This document shows, in pieces, positions 13,211 through 25,790 of a stretch of 64,000 bases of DNA; position 1 is the first letter of the stretch, and each line of letters opens with the position of its first letter. The position numbers were made by a program, and so were the translations under genes. The stretch covers positions 5,859,427 through 5,923,426 of the forward strand of contig NW_024881296.1 of NCBI RefSeq assembly GCF_018691265.1, read 5' to 3'. The notes under the pieces were generated by a model that saw only the letters and a list, made by a program, of their open reading frames with translations, had not been told where the DNA came from and did not search any database. This stretch comes from Tyto alba. Lineage: Eukaryota; Chordata; Aves; Strigiformes; Tytonidae.

Positions 13211-16200
13211 ACCTCATGGCTGATTTCTCATGGCTGTCCTCAAGCACAGTACACTCTTCTACACCTAATATACTTAAAGAGCCTTCAAGATTCATGTATT
13301 CAAATCTATTTTTATTTTTAAGGCTTGGAAACTTATCTTCAAAAAGAAGTCTGGTATCCCTACTTGTTAATATTGCTTCAGGAGAGGGACCTTTAGGAAA
13401 GATGAGCCTTTAAGAAAAACACAGAATATGGTATGACTTACACTGTAAATTACAAACATTTGAAACTACACCTTTGCTATATTGAAGGTCCACACCATTT
13501 TTTTTTTACCTCAGATGATGCATAAACACGAGGTTAAACCTCCGCTGCATACCCACTTTGAGCCACTAATAACTCATAAGATTGTTGTGCTCCCTGTCCC
13601 TTCATGCCAGATGCTAGCACAGCCATCTCCATTCCCCGCCCAGGGAAAGGGGCCCCACTCTGTTACAGCAAACAATTGCTGTTTCTTAATGGCAAATATC
13701 ATTTAGCTAAACCAGAAGCCTGAGGAAAATCAATTTTAGGTTCTCTTTTTAGATAAGAAAGAAAATTCCTTCCTGTTACTGATTCCATAAAGGAGAATGA
13801 GCTAACCTGCAGAGTCTGATAAAGTCAGCCCTCTATTTCAGCTCTGGCTGTGGGTTATGATGGCACAGAAGACAGGCAGCTCACAAGAGTTTAATGCAAG
13901 AGACACAGAAGAAAGAAAATTATTTGGTTCTCCCACTCCCCTGAGGGGAACCGTTTTTGTTTTCCAGTACTGAGACTGCAGTGATACCCTTGATGATCCC
14001 CCTGCAGTGATCTTAATTTATAACTTGCTGCGTAAGTCACTTGGGAGCAAAAGCATCTAAATTTCAGATTCTCCTGTCCAGTTCTAAGGTCTTTTTTGTC
14101 ACTCACCAGCATTCCCCTAGCCATAGTTGTTTACTCAGGGAAGGAGATGGAGACCCTGGTTCATCCCTCCACTGACACCACACAGGACTCTGCCTTGGAC
14201 AGATGTTCAGGCCAGGGTGGCTCCTGGTGCTTTGTCTGCCCAGCCATGCTGGGATGCACAGCTTGAAGGTTTGCATGTATGTGCTGTTTGACAAATGAAA
14301 TACAACATTAACTCATACCTATACTTGCAAAGACGTGGACATAACTCTCTGAACATCCTCCTGAGTCCCCTTAGGTCTCACATCATGAATGTTTTTGGAA
14401 AGCATGTATTCTGCTCCCTTGTTATGACTGATGCTTGTGTCAGTGTTTGTTTTACTTTGCTTTGAGCTTAATAACCGGCAAATCCTGGAGTGGCAGCTGG
14501 ACCAACTCGCCATGTGCCCAGGCAGTGAGTGGGTTGCTGCTGAATGCTGGTACATTACTGTCAGGGTGACGGTTTGCTTGAAAGGTAGTGACAAGTGGTA
14601 CAAGAGTGGGAAATGTGTTTTCCAGACACCCAGATTTAACCACTTTCCTTCCTTTCTCTTTCAGGTTTTCTTTCCATCTGGCTCATAGGTAGAATGGTGT
14701 ACATCAGTACATGCACCCACAAATGCAGCAAGTGTCTTTGTTTGCCAGCCTTTGCACAGACAAATCCTCAGGCCATCATTTTGGGTTTGGTTTTTTGTTT
14801 TGTTCTTTTTTTTTTTTCACAAAGATGAAGGGAGAATGTTCCCACGTATGGATTTTGCAGGAAACAGGAAGTGGGTGACAGCGACCGGGGCTGTGACCTG
14901 GCAGACCTCACCATCTAATGTAACGCGATCTCGCAGCGCTTGGGAGAAAAAAGGGAAGAGAAGTCTGGCCCTGGGACTGCAAATCACAGGCTGTGATGAC
15001 AAGAGGGGGCCTAATAAAACTCAGCACCCTTCACTTTTAAATGAATTGAGTGGGGAGGGGGAGTGGGGAAAGGATAATTTATTGCCTAGAGATATCTCAG
15101 GGTATCACTTTCCTAGAAATGGCTTTCACTGGCCTGTAGAGCTTCAGTGATAGAAAATGTGAATACAGCTTTGAGCAGTTAAGGTCTTTATTTGGATTAA
15201 TTATAACAGCTATAACAACAAGATTTGAGCAGTGGAGGATGGGCACAAGAAGGCCTTGCATTGAGCCCAATCCTGTTTTGTCACATCATCCCCCGACTGC
15301 CACTTTCCTGAAGGATGTCAGTGCTGCTGGAAAGGAAAGTCTAGGATGTCCAGGTGTCTCAGATGACATGGATGGCATAGGCACATGATGCTGAGAAAAG
15401 ATGCCATTGCTCTAGCACTCCTCTGACTGATGATTTCTGATTTTGTGTTGAGGAAGCCACAGAAGCAAGTGAATTTTATTGAACAGTGCTGTTACTTGTT
15501 GGCAGGTTGGTCTGTTTTTGCAGTGGTTGTGATCAAAATAAATTGGCTTTAAGATATGCTCCTGCAGGGATGGAGACTGGCTAAATGGACTTATTTGACG
15601 GGAATGGGTGCAGAGGCCAACAGCAGCTCGGCATGCCGGGACGTGCCAGCGCTCTGGGGGGCTCCTGTCTCCCTCTTGGAGGAGTTTTTTTGGTCACTTC
15701 TGTTTTCATTATTTCATTTTATTGGGTTTTGGGTGTTTGTACTATAATTTTTAAACAAAAACAAACCTACATCAATAGACAATCTTCTGGAGCTTCAGAA
15801 ATTCTGCTGATATAGACACTTGCAGTACTGAGATACTGGCATCTCTTTGTAACTGAGAAAACAGGCTGCAAGCCAAAAAAGCAGGAGTCCCCACACATGA
15901 CTATGTGCAAACTTCTTTCTGGTTGAGCTGGAAATGGATGTCTTTCCCAAAGGATTTTGATAGGTCTGCTTCTGGACCCAGAATATTTCTAATTAAATTA
16001 AATAGAAGGGAAGATGGAAAGGAAAATTAATTAAGAGATTTTTTTGTTTGTTTGATCTCACTAGACAGTTAAACTCAATTTTTATTGAATCTTTAGGCAG
16101 AGATTCTGGTTTGTTTAATCTATCTGTCTGATTATTATTATATTTCTGGTAGGGTGAGCACCAAAGAATAAATGAAAGATAATGAAATAAACAGAGCCAA

Positions 16201-18901
16201 GTGTGTCTGTGCCCTAGAGCTGTCCCATCTCAATATACGAGTGTGTGTTTCATCTCTCCAAAGCAGAGCTTTCGGGACTCAGCTGGCACCAATAAAGAGG
16301 TATCACACTGGGAGAGAGAGCTGTTGCTCTGCTGGGCTGCCGTCTGCCCCCAGACCCCTGCACAGGGGTGAGGGAGGAGATCTGCATCTCCGTGGAGCAT
16401 TTACCTCCTGGACATATTTGGTATAAAACCACTCACCACATCCCATTCAGCTGAAGATGCAGAGTTTTTTGCATGCCTCAGGAATTAAAGTGGGCTAGTT
16501 TCAGGGCTGTGTTTGGTACAGTGAGCAGGGCAGCTGTTAAAAGCACAACTGGTTTCTAAAACACCTGTTAAAATTTGCCCTCAGCAAACTACACCACCGC
16601 CGCTGCCACTGCTGCTTCCTCTCCCATGTGGTTGCAACTCTCCTCCTCCTCCTCCTTGCTCCCCTCAGCAGTGACCCATGAGTCCCTACTCATCCCTCCC
16701 CGTCCCACCTCAGCCCTGCCTCCCCATCAGAGCATGAGCCAGGTACTCCTCGTGGTAGGAAATATCTGTCTAGATATACATCTTGCAGTACTGTGGAAGC
16801 GGGAAGCTTGCTCATGCCCTCACACACCCTGTTGTGACATTTTACACTTGGTCGGGTTGCTTCTGCTTTCTGTGCCTGGAATCCCCCACTCCTGGGAAAG
16901 CACAGGGAATGGGAAAACTGAGGTGGTCCCTGCCAGGGTGTCCCTCTGCACTCTGTGGGGTTCTTGTGTGGCTGTTCACAGCACCTTCACACCCTGCCTA
17001 AGCAGATCCCAATGTTCATTGTAGCTTTCTGTGTATAGTTTAGCAGAGGTTAAGTGCTGTGGACTTTTCCTTCAAATCCAGATAGAGGGAAAAGGGTTGA
17101 GGAGTTTCACACTCTAAATAAGTTCAGCTCAGGCTAAGCCGAAGTTTTCAAAATTACATCTTTGTGGATTCTCTTATCTACACCAAATTTGTATCTTGTG
17201 ACTTTTTGTCCTGCTGGAGTCTGAAAATAATAGATATCTTCTTTCAACTCTGTGCACACTAAGTTTTAATAAGTCTTTTTTTTTTTTTTTCCATAACATT
17301 CCTGAGAAGCAGCAGCAGAGTGTGTTACATGCATTTTACAAATGGAAAACTGGATGCCAGCTGGTCCCAGATAGCCTTGATCCAGTACTTCAGTTATCAT
17401 ATTAACTTTCCCAGCTTCCATTTAACTTAGTGATATGTAAAGAAAATCCTACTCTACTCCCCAGATGAAAAGCACATTAGTTTTAGCTAAAACCCACCCT
17501 CACATCTGGTATCCTCCTGATACCAGAAAAAAATAATAGAAAGATAACTCTGATGTTCTGTTTACTGACATGAGGCATTCAGGATTAGGGGAATCATATA
17601 GATACCTAAACAGAGAGAGAGAAGGAAACAACAAGGCTGAAGAATAAATTTTCAGCACACCAAAAATTAAAAGGCAAGAGGGAACTGACCTGGCAAATGC
17701 TTACTCATGGAGTGATTGTGATCAGGGTGGGATCCAGCCTGGAAGAGCTCCCATGAAAGACAAGTGCTTCCTTCAGTGGATACAGGCCTTGTCACAATAG
17801 ATATGTTAAGAGGGAGTGTATCAGTGTAACAAGTAGTCAGTAAATAGAGATTCATATTCTCAGAGGATGAGCACCCAAGTGTGGTGTGCCTAACAGGACT
17901 TTACTGAATTATTCAAACATCTCCTAAATCTGTGAGATTGCACCAGAAAACGCAGGAGTCCAAGATGTCTTACGAGATCATCAGCACATCCTGTTTTGGG
18001 TTGGGACTCAAAAAATACCTGGAGAACAGCGTCTCACACAAGCTTTTTTCTTTCCACTCCTGGCTGCAATCCAGAAGGGTAGCAGCCACTTTATATCTGA
18101 ACGCTAAAGGTAAACTGGAGCAAAGCAGAAGTCCTTGTCATGTTTTTTTTGGTGCTGTTAGTGAACAGGACAGTATTTCTGGAACAGAAGTTCCTATTGC
18201 ATACTATATTAATGTGAAACTTCTTTGAAGACTAGCAGGATTCTTCCTGTCAGGTATACTATTAGCATTAATATTTAGTGTTGAAAGTGCTCTTCGGAAG
18301 TAGTGTTATTATTACATTTTTTTAAGTACTGAATACACAGGGAAACGTATCCCCTTCTCCTCCTGGATATTAGTGCTCTATGGTGGAAATACCAGAGCTG
18401 TTCAGAAATGCAATGAACCTGCAGGCCTGTTCAAGGGGTGTTATCCAAGTGCTGCCAGGGTGGAGTTAACATCTGGTTAAACATTAACACAGGGCTCAGT
18501 TCCATCATTTTACAATGTGTAACCTGCTGTGAGTAAATGATAAACTGTTATGGGTGCAGCCCTGGTTGCCAAGTACTTCTATTTCACATTGTTACTGTTC
18601 AGATGAAAAGCAAATAACTGTCATTTGAAAACAGGTAAGCAGGAAAGATGCTGCATATTGTTTTCTTACTCTCCTAAAAGAGGCTAGAAGATAACCATTG
18701 CACTGGAAACTATGTTGCCCCTTTCAGTATTATCCATATATTTTTAAGACAACAGCACACCATACCAGACCAGAAACAGGAGAAAGCTACATCCTGCTGT
18801 AGGACAGAACCTATAAGGCACTGCCTCTCATTCCTTAAATCATACCCATCTTTCTCCTTCTCTTCCTTCTCCCTGCTTGCCCCCACTACAAAGTGCTAAA
18901 A
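13211..18901. other. Unannotated non-coding stretch
   Basis: No supported gene or interspersed repeat. Small low-complexity features are a T-run near 14807-14818, a (TCC)n patch near 16641-16657 and a T-run near 17277-17291. The AT-rich part at about 15990-16150, with several 'aattaa' and 'tttgtttg' words and no repeat similarity, could be conserved non-coding DNA, but that needs an alignment to test. Confidence 0.5.
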
Positions 18902-19087
18902 GTCGAGCACAGCGCCTGGAGCTGCCTGCAGCCTGTGGGGCTGGCCAGCACGAAGTGCCAGGCTGCCGCCCCGGCCGCCCGTCCCTCCTGCCCACGCAGC
19001 GGGTGGGTGCCCCGAGTGCAGCAGGGATGCCGCGCAGCACTGCACCGGGACGGGGAATCAATCCACGCGTGTCTGGGCTTCACGCAG
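18902..19087. promoter_or_regulatory. Short CpG-dense, GC-rich patch
   Basis: About 17 CpG dinucleotides fall within roughly 185 bp, including clustered 'gccgccccggccgcccg' and 'gatgccgcgcag' stretches, while the flanks contain almost none. In vertebrate DNA, CpG retained at this density usually indicates low germline methylation, as at promoters or regulatory elements. Length is below the usual CpG-island threshold. No TATA box or coding frame supports a specific gene. It could also be a GC-rich remnant of a duplicated sequence. Confidence 0.45.
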
Positions 19088-20307
19088 TGGGCCATCACAT
19101 CTGCTATGTTGTGATGTGCTGTGGTAACTCTGACATCCTACATCCTCGCTGAGTCCCTGACTTGGCGGAGGCAGGGGGCAAAGATAGCCTGGCTTCTGTT
19201 TATCCTCTTGAGATAAAAAGTGTGATGAGATTCAGGAAAAGGTTAAATATTCATGCAGAGAAAAGGTATTTTGCACTTATGCTGACTGCGACAGATACTG
19301 CAACAGCCATTAATCTCCGTGTTCCAGGCTGGAAACTCATCATGGGCTGAAGTCACTGTCTGGCCTCCCTGAGCCCTGTGGAGGATTGTGCAATCATGGG
19401 CCACGTTCATCATCTGAGGTGAGAGGGGAGGGCGTCACCTTCCTCTGAAGCATCCGGCACCAACTCCGGTCAGCAGCAGGATGCTGGCCACAGTAGACAT
19501 GGCTGTGCTCCAGTATGGCAAGAGTTACACGCCCTCCACTGAGTTAAAACAGCAGATGCAGCCAGATGCCACCTCTAGCCAGGTTTACCCCTTTCACATG
19601 CACACGTGCCACACTTACCAACACCTTTCACCTTCCCCAACTCCTGAGAAGAAGTCCAATCTTTAGATAATTTCTTCCCAACCTAGAGGCCCTACCCTGA
19701 TTTTTGCAGACATCAGTGTGAATTTGTTGCCATCATATCCCATGAGTTTGCGACCATCAGTATTCAGAGGCAAGGTCAGGCAAGAGGATACAGCAGCTGC
19801 AAAGCTGCAGAAAATAATACACACCTCAGCACTGCTGACAGGTGCTTGCTTTCTGACCTAAATTTGAAATTACTTCGTCATTCTTTAATATAAGAGGTCT
19901 TACGCACTTCATTATTAGGGTTCTTCCTTTTTTCCCCTTTTTTGTGTGTGTGTGTGTGCACATTTCAGCTGTCCTCTCCCACCCCTGTTTCTCCCTCCAC
20001 CTCACATCAGTGTACACTGCAGACTTCCTCTGTCACTTTTATAAGTTGCCAGAAGGGAAGTGACCTGGTTACACGTCCAGCTCCGCAAGCTGCCTCAGCA
20101 ATACTTTTCCTCCCTCTCTGCAGCAACCCTGGCTGAGCACGATGTCCTCAGCCCATCAGTGCATTTCAAGCAGGGAGGTTATGGTCTGCACCACTGCTAA
20201 CCACCACAGTTCACAGAGCTGACATCTGCATTCATCAGCTTGTGGCAGCTCTGTTACGAAGCCCATAGTCACTGACTTCAGACAGAAGCCATGGAATAAG
20301 GTGATGA
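19088..20307. other. Unannotated stretch with a short (GT)n
   Basis: No gene was recognised. An eight-unit GT repeat lies at 19943-19958, immediately after a T-rich run. Confidence 0.55.
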
Positions 20308-20315
20308 TTATATTA

Positions 20316-20412
<97 letters not shown>

Positions 20413-20470
20413 ATTATTATTATCATCATCATCATCATCATCATCATCATTATCATTATTATTTATTATT
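20308..20470. repeat. Compound trinucleotide microsatellite (ATT)n-(GTT)n-(ATT)n-(ATC)n
   Basis: After a short irregular lead-in, about 20 ATT units run from about 20319 to 20379. About ten GTT units follow (20380-20411), then a short second ATT block (20412-20422), about nine ATC units (20423-20450) and a mixed ATT tail to 20470. The blocks differ by single base changes within the triplet, so they probably arose by point mutation followed by slippage expansion of each variant. Confidence 0.97.
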
Positions 20471-22134
20471 GTAATCTGTGTGAGCTGCTGACAGTAGATG
20501 CCTCTCTGGAACTAACTCATTAATCATGAGAGTTGCCCATGGGAGCAGCTGCCCAGAGCCCTGATCCGGCAGCACTTACGCAGCAGGATGCCCGTGTTAT
20601 CAGTGAGGAAATCCACATGCTTGACTCTACGTATGCAAGCGTCCTCACTACTTCCTGAAGGCAGCAAAAAGAGAAAGTCCTACCCATCTTCATTCAGTGT
20701 TCTTAGTGATGTTTGCTACAGTAAGACATTCCTGTTTGTTTCTGTCCTTCTAAGTAGTGAGGGAGTCAATTTGCCCTCACTGACACTCAATGTGGCCCTC
20801 CAGCAGTTCCGCACAAAACTTTATTTTCTTTGTCTCTATTTTTCAAATGTCTTGGGTGTACCAATACCTGTAATGAGCTATATTCCTGGGTCTGTATGGT
20901 TACATGTGAAACCAAAGACTTTAATGTAACAGTTAAGACTTTATGGACTTCTTGCCACCAACCTAATATCAGGGATGTTAGAAAAATAAAAGCTTATCAA
21001 CCAGTCTGTTCCTCTGACTGATGTATAGCTATATTTCTATGGCCAATCTAGGTCTAACCACCTGGAGGTTAATAGAAGTATCACTTGGGAAAACTGCCTG
21101 ATACAGTAAAAATACAATGATCATTCTTTCTGGATTTGTACCTAAGTTTTCCACTGTTCAATTTTATTTCCACGCCTTCCAATATTTTCATCATTTTTTT
21201 CCGGATTTATAACATGGAGCTAGTCAAGGAGGTATTAGGGAAGTCCAACTTAAGAACTCAGAGGTAAAATAGAGAGAGCTTTATGATTATCCTATTTCTA
21301 TTAAGTTCCTTGTTCCGTGTTAGAAGAAAGGCAGTTCCAAGTATTACTTGATGGTTTATGAGATGCTTGCAGAAGATGACTCACTTTCATCCACTACAAG
21401 CGGTAGAATACCTCCAAAGCAAGCACCACCAAATACAGAAGGCTTCTGGGACTGGATCCTCACTGGGACCCATCAGAGCTGTGTCACCAGTGAAAGCATA
21501 GACACTTCATATGGCCTCAGGCTTCTGATCTTCATTGGAGAAGCTTCTGAAACTCAATACAGATGACAAAGTATAATGTAACCTCATTTCATTAGGCAAA
21601 GGGAAATGCCAACAAAAATTACCTGCCTGTGATGAGGAACAAGATAAGGAAGAGGACTGTTTTCAAGAAGTGCATTAAATATTTCAGTCCCAAGTATAGG
21701 AATATGAATAAGTAAAGTATAGGAATATGTTTATGAAATCAAATATGGAAGTTCCTAGTTGAGGCCTATAGATATAACCCAAACCTGCGTGTGGTCAGAT
21801 GGGATCTTTCTGAGTTAACAGGTTCTGCAGGCAACAGCTGGGCAGAGGATGCTGGAGCACTGCTCTCCCCCTGATCACTGGTGTGTCTGCGTGGGCTCGC
21901 TGCACTCTGTCCGTGCACACACAGAGGTGTCCCCACATCTGGGCAGAATGTTGCATGCCAGTCCCTGGCTCTGATGAGAGAAAATCCCACCTACTCACTC
22001 CTAAGTGTGAGGTCTGAACTGAAAATTGCCGTAAAGAGACCTGACTAGTGAAAGCACCTGGTGAGCTATTTCATTTGCAGTTCATTTTCATCCCAGAACC
22101 CAAGAACTTTATATTCCATGTGTCAGTGTGGCTA
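20471..22134. other. Unannotated non-coding stretch
   Basis: No gene or clear repeat was seen. A near-duplicate of a short phrase ('tataggaatatg') occurs twice near 21697 and 21719. Open frames up to 113 codons resemble nothing known. Confidence 0.5.
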
Positions 22135-22405
22135 AAAATTTGAATTACGCTTTTTGAATTTATTTACTTTATGTTTGTCTCCCATCTATAACCTGCCCAG
22201 TTTTCAGGTTTCTGAATCCTTTTCATTTCTCTGTTCCCATCAGGTTTTTGTATCTCTTCCAGTTAGACATCTGTACATTTGTTAACATGTCATTAATTAA
22301 TTTAGTGGGTCATTAATAGATGATTTGAATAAAGATCTGAAGTTATCTCAAGCCAATGTAAAGTCTGTCATTGATTTTTGCATATTCTAGATCAAACCAC
22401 AAAAC
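22135..22405 (-). mobile_element. Ancient CR1-type LINE ORF2 fragment, antisense
   Basis: The plus strand follows the reverse complement of an old sauropsid CR1 RT region. A 'gaatttatttactttatgtt' block is followed by 'ctgcccagttttcaggtttc', 'gtacatttgttaacatg', and then 'gggtcattaatagatgattt'. Conceptual minus-strand translation near the last block gives LFKSSIND, corresponding to the LFNIFIND step after the GPV motif of CR1 reverse transcriptase. A further piece reads like EKWA followed by a tryptophan, as in the RT C-terminal part. It is highly diverged, without an intact frame. Confidence 0.68.
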
Positions 22406-23422
22406 TTGCCCTCAGACAAATCTCTTCAATCGTAGTCTCTTGAGAGATACCTCCCTACAGATGAGTATACTGGGATTGTACCATTCATGCATGCTTTCCT
22501 TAATCCCACTTGGCAATATGTAGTCACTCGTGACTGTCTCTGTGCAAAGACTACCCAAACCACTTTTTAAGTGTTGTTCTGTCTCATGAGACAGTGGTAT
22601 CAAAGGACGCAGTAAATTCAAACCTATTACATATCCTCTATCACTGGCTTTAAAAAACCAAAGACTCTGTATGAAACACTGCTAATGCTTTCCTGTTCTT
22701 TGCTGCTCCAATCTCGTAAATCAGAGCTGCTCTGGGGCCAGACCCCACTCCGGAGGGGCATCATCCCTAACACCTCCTCAGCACACCAGCCCCATCCCTG
22801 TGTGGCCCATTCTAGCCGCCGTGCAGCCCAAGGCAGAGGTTCATTACCATACAGAGAAACCCTGGGAATTACATTCTTTTTTTCCTCTCTCCCTGTCCTC
22901 TTGGCTAACACACATTTTCAGAAGAATTGATCCCCATCAGAACCTGATTTGGGAGCAAAACTTTCAGATGCCTCAGCGTTCCAGCTGTGCTGAGCACACT
23001 GGTGGGTGCCGCGGGGCACACGTTCATTTCTGTGCAACTGTGGGATGGAACAGGGATAGAGAAGGTGGTAACAAGGAGGAAATGTCTTTTCTGGCTGTGA
23101 TAGGGTACTGGGAAGCAGATAAACATTATAACTGGGGGTGTGTTTGGCTTGGTATTAATTCATTTTTAAATGAGGAGACTGCATATATTTGCCTGGTGTG
23201 ACTTGCTGTTTTGACTACAGGTTTACAGAGTGGCTTTGAAAAGCATAAGAGCTTTGTCTTTTCCTAGCAGGAGTGAAGCGTGGTACTGCCCATCCACTTC
23301 TCTGCCTCTGCTAGCTTTTGAATTGAAAGCAGGACAAGAATCAGGGAGACCACCAGGCCGGGCACCAGGGGTGGGAGTGCCTGTCTCAGGCTGCAGGGCC
23401 GGTCACAATGGACAGCAGCCTG
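22406..23422. other. Unannotated non-coding stretch
   Basis: No gene or repeat was recognised. Open frames overlap on both strands (for example 22627-22911 minus and 22800-23201 plus) and match nothing known. Confidence 0.5.
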
Positions 23423-23496
23423 CCCCCCCGTCCTTACCCCCCCATCCCCTGCCCCCTGTTCCTTACACCCACACAATCCCCTTCCCCTGTCCCCCG
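23423..23496 (-). repeat. C-rich tract with G-quadruplex motif on the minus strand
   Basis: The plus strand has C-runs of 7, 7, 4 and 5 separated by 7, 2 and 2 nt (23423-23456), then further runs of 4, 4 and 5 C near 23478-23495. On the minus strand the first group satisfies the classic four-run G-quadruplex pattern with short loops. The plus strand could form an i-motif. Whether this is functional or simple C-rich low-complexity DNA cannot be told from sequence. Confidence 0.8.
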
Positions 23497-24699
23497 AAAC
23501 CACTCTACCTCCAGCTTATTTACAGTCCTTGAGGACAGAGGCTTTGTCCCGTGGTCTGTAATAAAGCCAGGTTTATTGTTCTTTCTCACTTCTGCATTAC
23601 AATTTTCTCTGACCCCTTGGCAGTCATACTCAATTCCCTAGAGGTCTTTGCACATTATGTTGGAAGTTTACAAGCCAGCATCATTTTTCGTGGGTTCTTT
23701 TTTTCTTTTAACCAAGATAGATGTTAGCTACTAACTACATATGTTGATACAGTCCTCTGTAAATACCATCAAGTCATTATTTTCAACAGTAATGTGCATC
23801 TAATTAATCCACACTCATAGTGAGTTTTCACTGTGAAGGTTATTTTGTGTGGTAAATGTTACAAATGTTGTTGTTGTTACCTTTGATGTTTAAACCCACA
23901 TACCATTCAATTCAGCTTTTTCTTTCAAAGGTCTGATTTTCCATGGCTAGTTTTGCCTTTTCCTGGCATTTTCATCCTATCACTGAGCTCAGGGGGAATA
24001 GGAGGTGCTGGCTGACACACAGAACAAAGTGCCCCCTTAGTCTGCAGATTATTTCTCATATTGAAATGACTACAACTATCTTTTTTAAGTTTCTCAGTTT
24101 GCTATGCCCTACGGTTTCCCTGGTTTGAACACACAGGTTATGTGACCCCACATTCTAGATGATACTAAAAAAAGTGGACAAGTTATATTTTTTTATACAT
24201 ATTAGACCTTTTAATTAAAGGATTAGGATATTTATGGGTAAGTAATAATGCGATGGACAAGTACATAGAATTTTTGAGATTATAAAAAGCATTATTTAGG
24301 GACTTGAATTTCTCCCAGCAGGATTCTTCCAGCTTGGATTAGGAACAGTGCCACGACACTATGGAGAAATTGCCTTTGCTGTGGCACACACTGGCTTCAT
24401 CTGGAAGAGGAGGAGAAGGGCAAACACTACAGAGTGTGACTTGCTTTTACTCTCCTGCATTCTAGGGCCAAAATCAGGAACAGAAGAGGATATGGCATCC
24501 TCAGCCTGTCTGTCAGCGGGATTCTGGGGGGTTATAGAGCATTAGGTCAGCATTGAAGCGATAGTGACTCTGGATCTGTGGGTGTGCTGGCCATCTTTGT
24601 GATGGTATGCAAGTTACTTTGTATGCTTGTGCCAGGTGGGATGATATGGCTTCTTACTGGTCTGTCTCCCTTTTTTGAATTTTCTTATCATTAGCTGAG
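23497..24699. other. Unannotated non-coding stretch
   Basis: Nothing was recognised. It is AT-rich sequence with no interspersed repeat visible to me. Confidence 0.5.
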
Positions 24700-25500
24700 G
24701 AAAAAAAATAGTTAAGTTCTAGAAGGTTTTTTCTTGATAAGTCCATGTAGACTTTTATGAATCTTTTTATCTCCCAAGTTTTCAGAAGTTTGTTTAAATA
24801 TGTGTTCCAGTACTCTTTCAGAAGTTGAAGATGACTGGTCTATAATTCCCAAATACTCTTTTTTCTCCCACTTTCATTATCAGGAAAACCTTTCTCCAGT
24901 TATTTGATATCTCACCTGTCTTGTTCAGGTGCTCAGACAACCAGAAGTGGCCCTTAGTTTATTGCAGCCAATACTTCGAAGATTTTAAGATAAGTGCATC
25001 AGTCTTGGAGAAGTAGAAAGCATTAATTTACCAAAGCATTATCTCATCGATTCCTTCACCAGTTCAAGCTTACAGTTGTGTTCACTACCTGGAAGATGAT
25101 TTTTCTTTGTTAATCCATATAAAAAAGACCCTAAAGAACCAGCTTTGTTGACACTATTTGCCAGTAGATTTTCCCTCTATGAAATATTTGACCTGGTCTC
25201 ACTTTTACAGTTAATGTACTTCTTATTAATCTTCACTGATCACATCTAGAATAGGTCCCTATTCCATTTACCTTCACTTTCTGAATAAGAAATGACCACT
25301 GATGACTTCCAAAAGCTTGTAGGCTGCTCCACATCCTTTCCCAAGAAACTTCTAATTAATTAAAATTGCCCACTACAACTAGTTCTGATGCTCTGGATGA
25401 TTTTGTCAGTTGCTAACAAGTTCATCTATGTGATTTTCCTCACTTAGAAGTAATATTAGCCTTCCACTGTGTCCATGCCCTGTACTTTTCACCATCAGCC
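24700..25500 (-). mobile_element. Ancient CR1-type LINE ORF2 remnant (RT to EN), antisense
   Basis: The minus strand carries degraded CR1 ORF2. Translation at 24830-24856 gives VFGNYRPVI, matching the P-G-N-Y-R-P-V motif of CR1 reverse transcriptases. The plus-strand words 'cttgataagtccatgtagac' (24733-24752) correspond to the RT block usually read as 'ttggtgaatccatgctgac'. Further toward 25500, 'attgcccactacaacta' and 'gatgattttgtcagttgct' resemble the reverse complement of the endonuclease-domain segment near the D-F-N-H motif. The order (RT at low, EN at high coordinates) is correct for a minus-strand insertion. It is riddled with stops and indels. Parts between the anchors are only weakly alignable by eye. 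Confidence 0.68.
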
Positions 25501-25540
25501 AGTAGTTAGATATGGACACAGTTATGAATGAGAGCTGGTT

Positions 25541-25790
25541 TCATAGAATCACAGAGTGATTTAGCTGGGAAGAAACCTTTGGAGGTCTCTACTCCAACCC
25601 CTTGGGCCAAGCAGGCCTTACTTAAAGTCTAGACCAAGCCCTCAGGGCCTCATCTAGCTGAGTTTTGAAACCCTCTGTGACTGAAGAGCATGCAGCATCC
25701 GTGCTTGACTGCTCCTTCCATGAAAAATTTTCCTATAGATCGGTTTCTCGTGGTTGTTTAAAACTGGTGACTAGGAATATATCAATGGCA
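25541..25790 (-). mobile_element. CR1 LINE 3' end, antisense
   Basis: The plus strand begins with 'catagaatcacagagtgatt', the reverse complement of the avian CR1 3' terminus and its ATTCTATG-type repeat. 'gctgggaagaaacctttgg' and 'ggtctctactccaacccc' follow, as in many bird CR1 copies. Similarity continues through 'gctgagttttgaaaccctc' and 'gaaaaattttcctatag' and then fades. It is a 5'-truncated insertion of roughly 250 bp, more recent than the adjacent ancient fragment. It lies in the same orientation about 40 bp away from that fragment. Confidence 0.88.

Noticed and set aside
14640..14690. Pyrimidine tract with ttcag followed after about 24 nt by cataggtag
   Set aside because: The donor is weak and the implied exon is extremely short, so it is probably coincidental.
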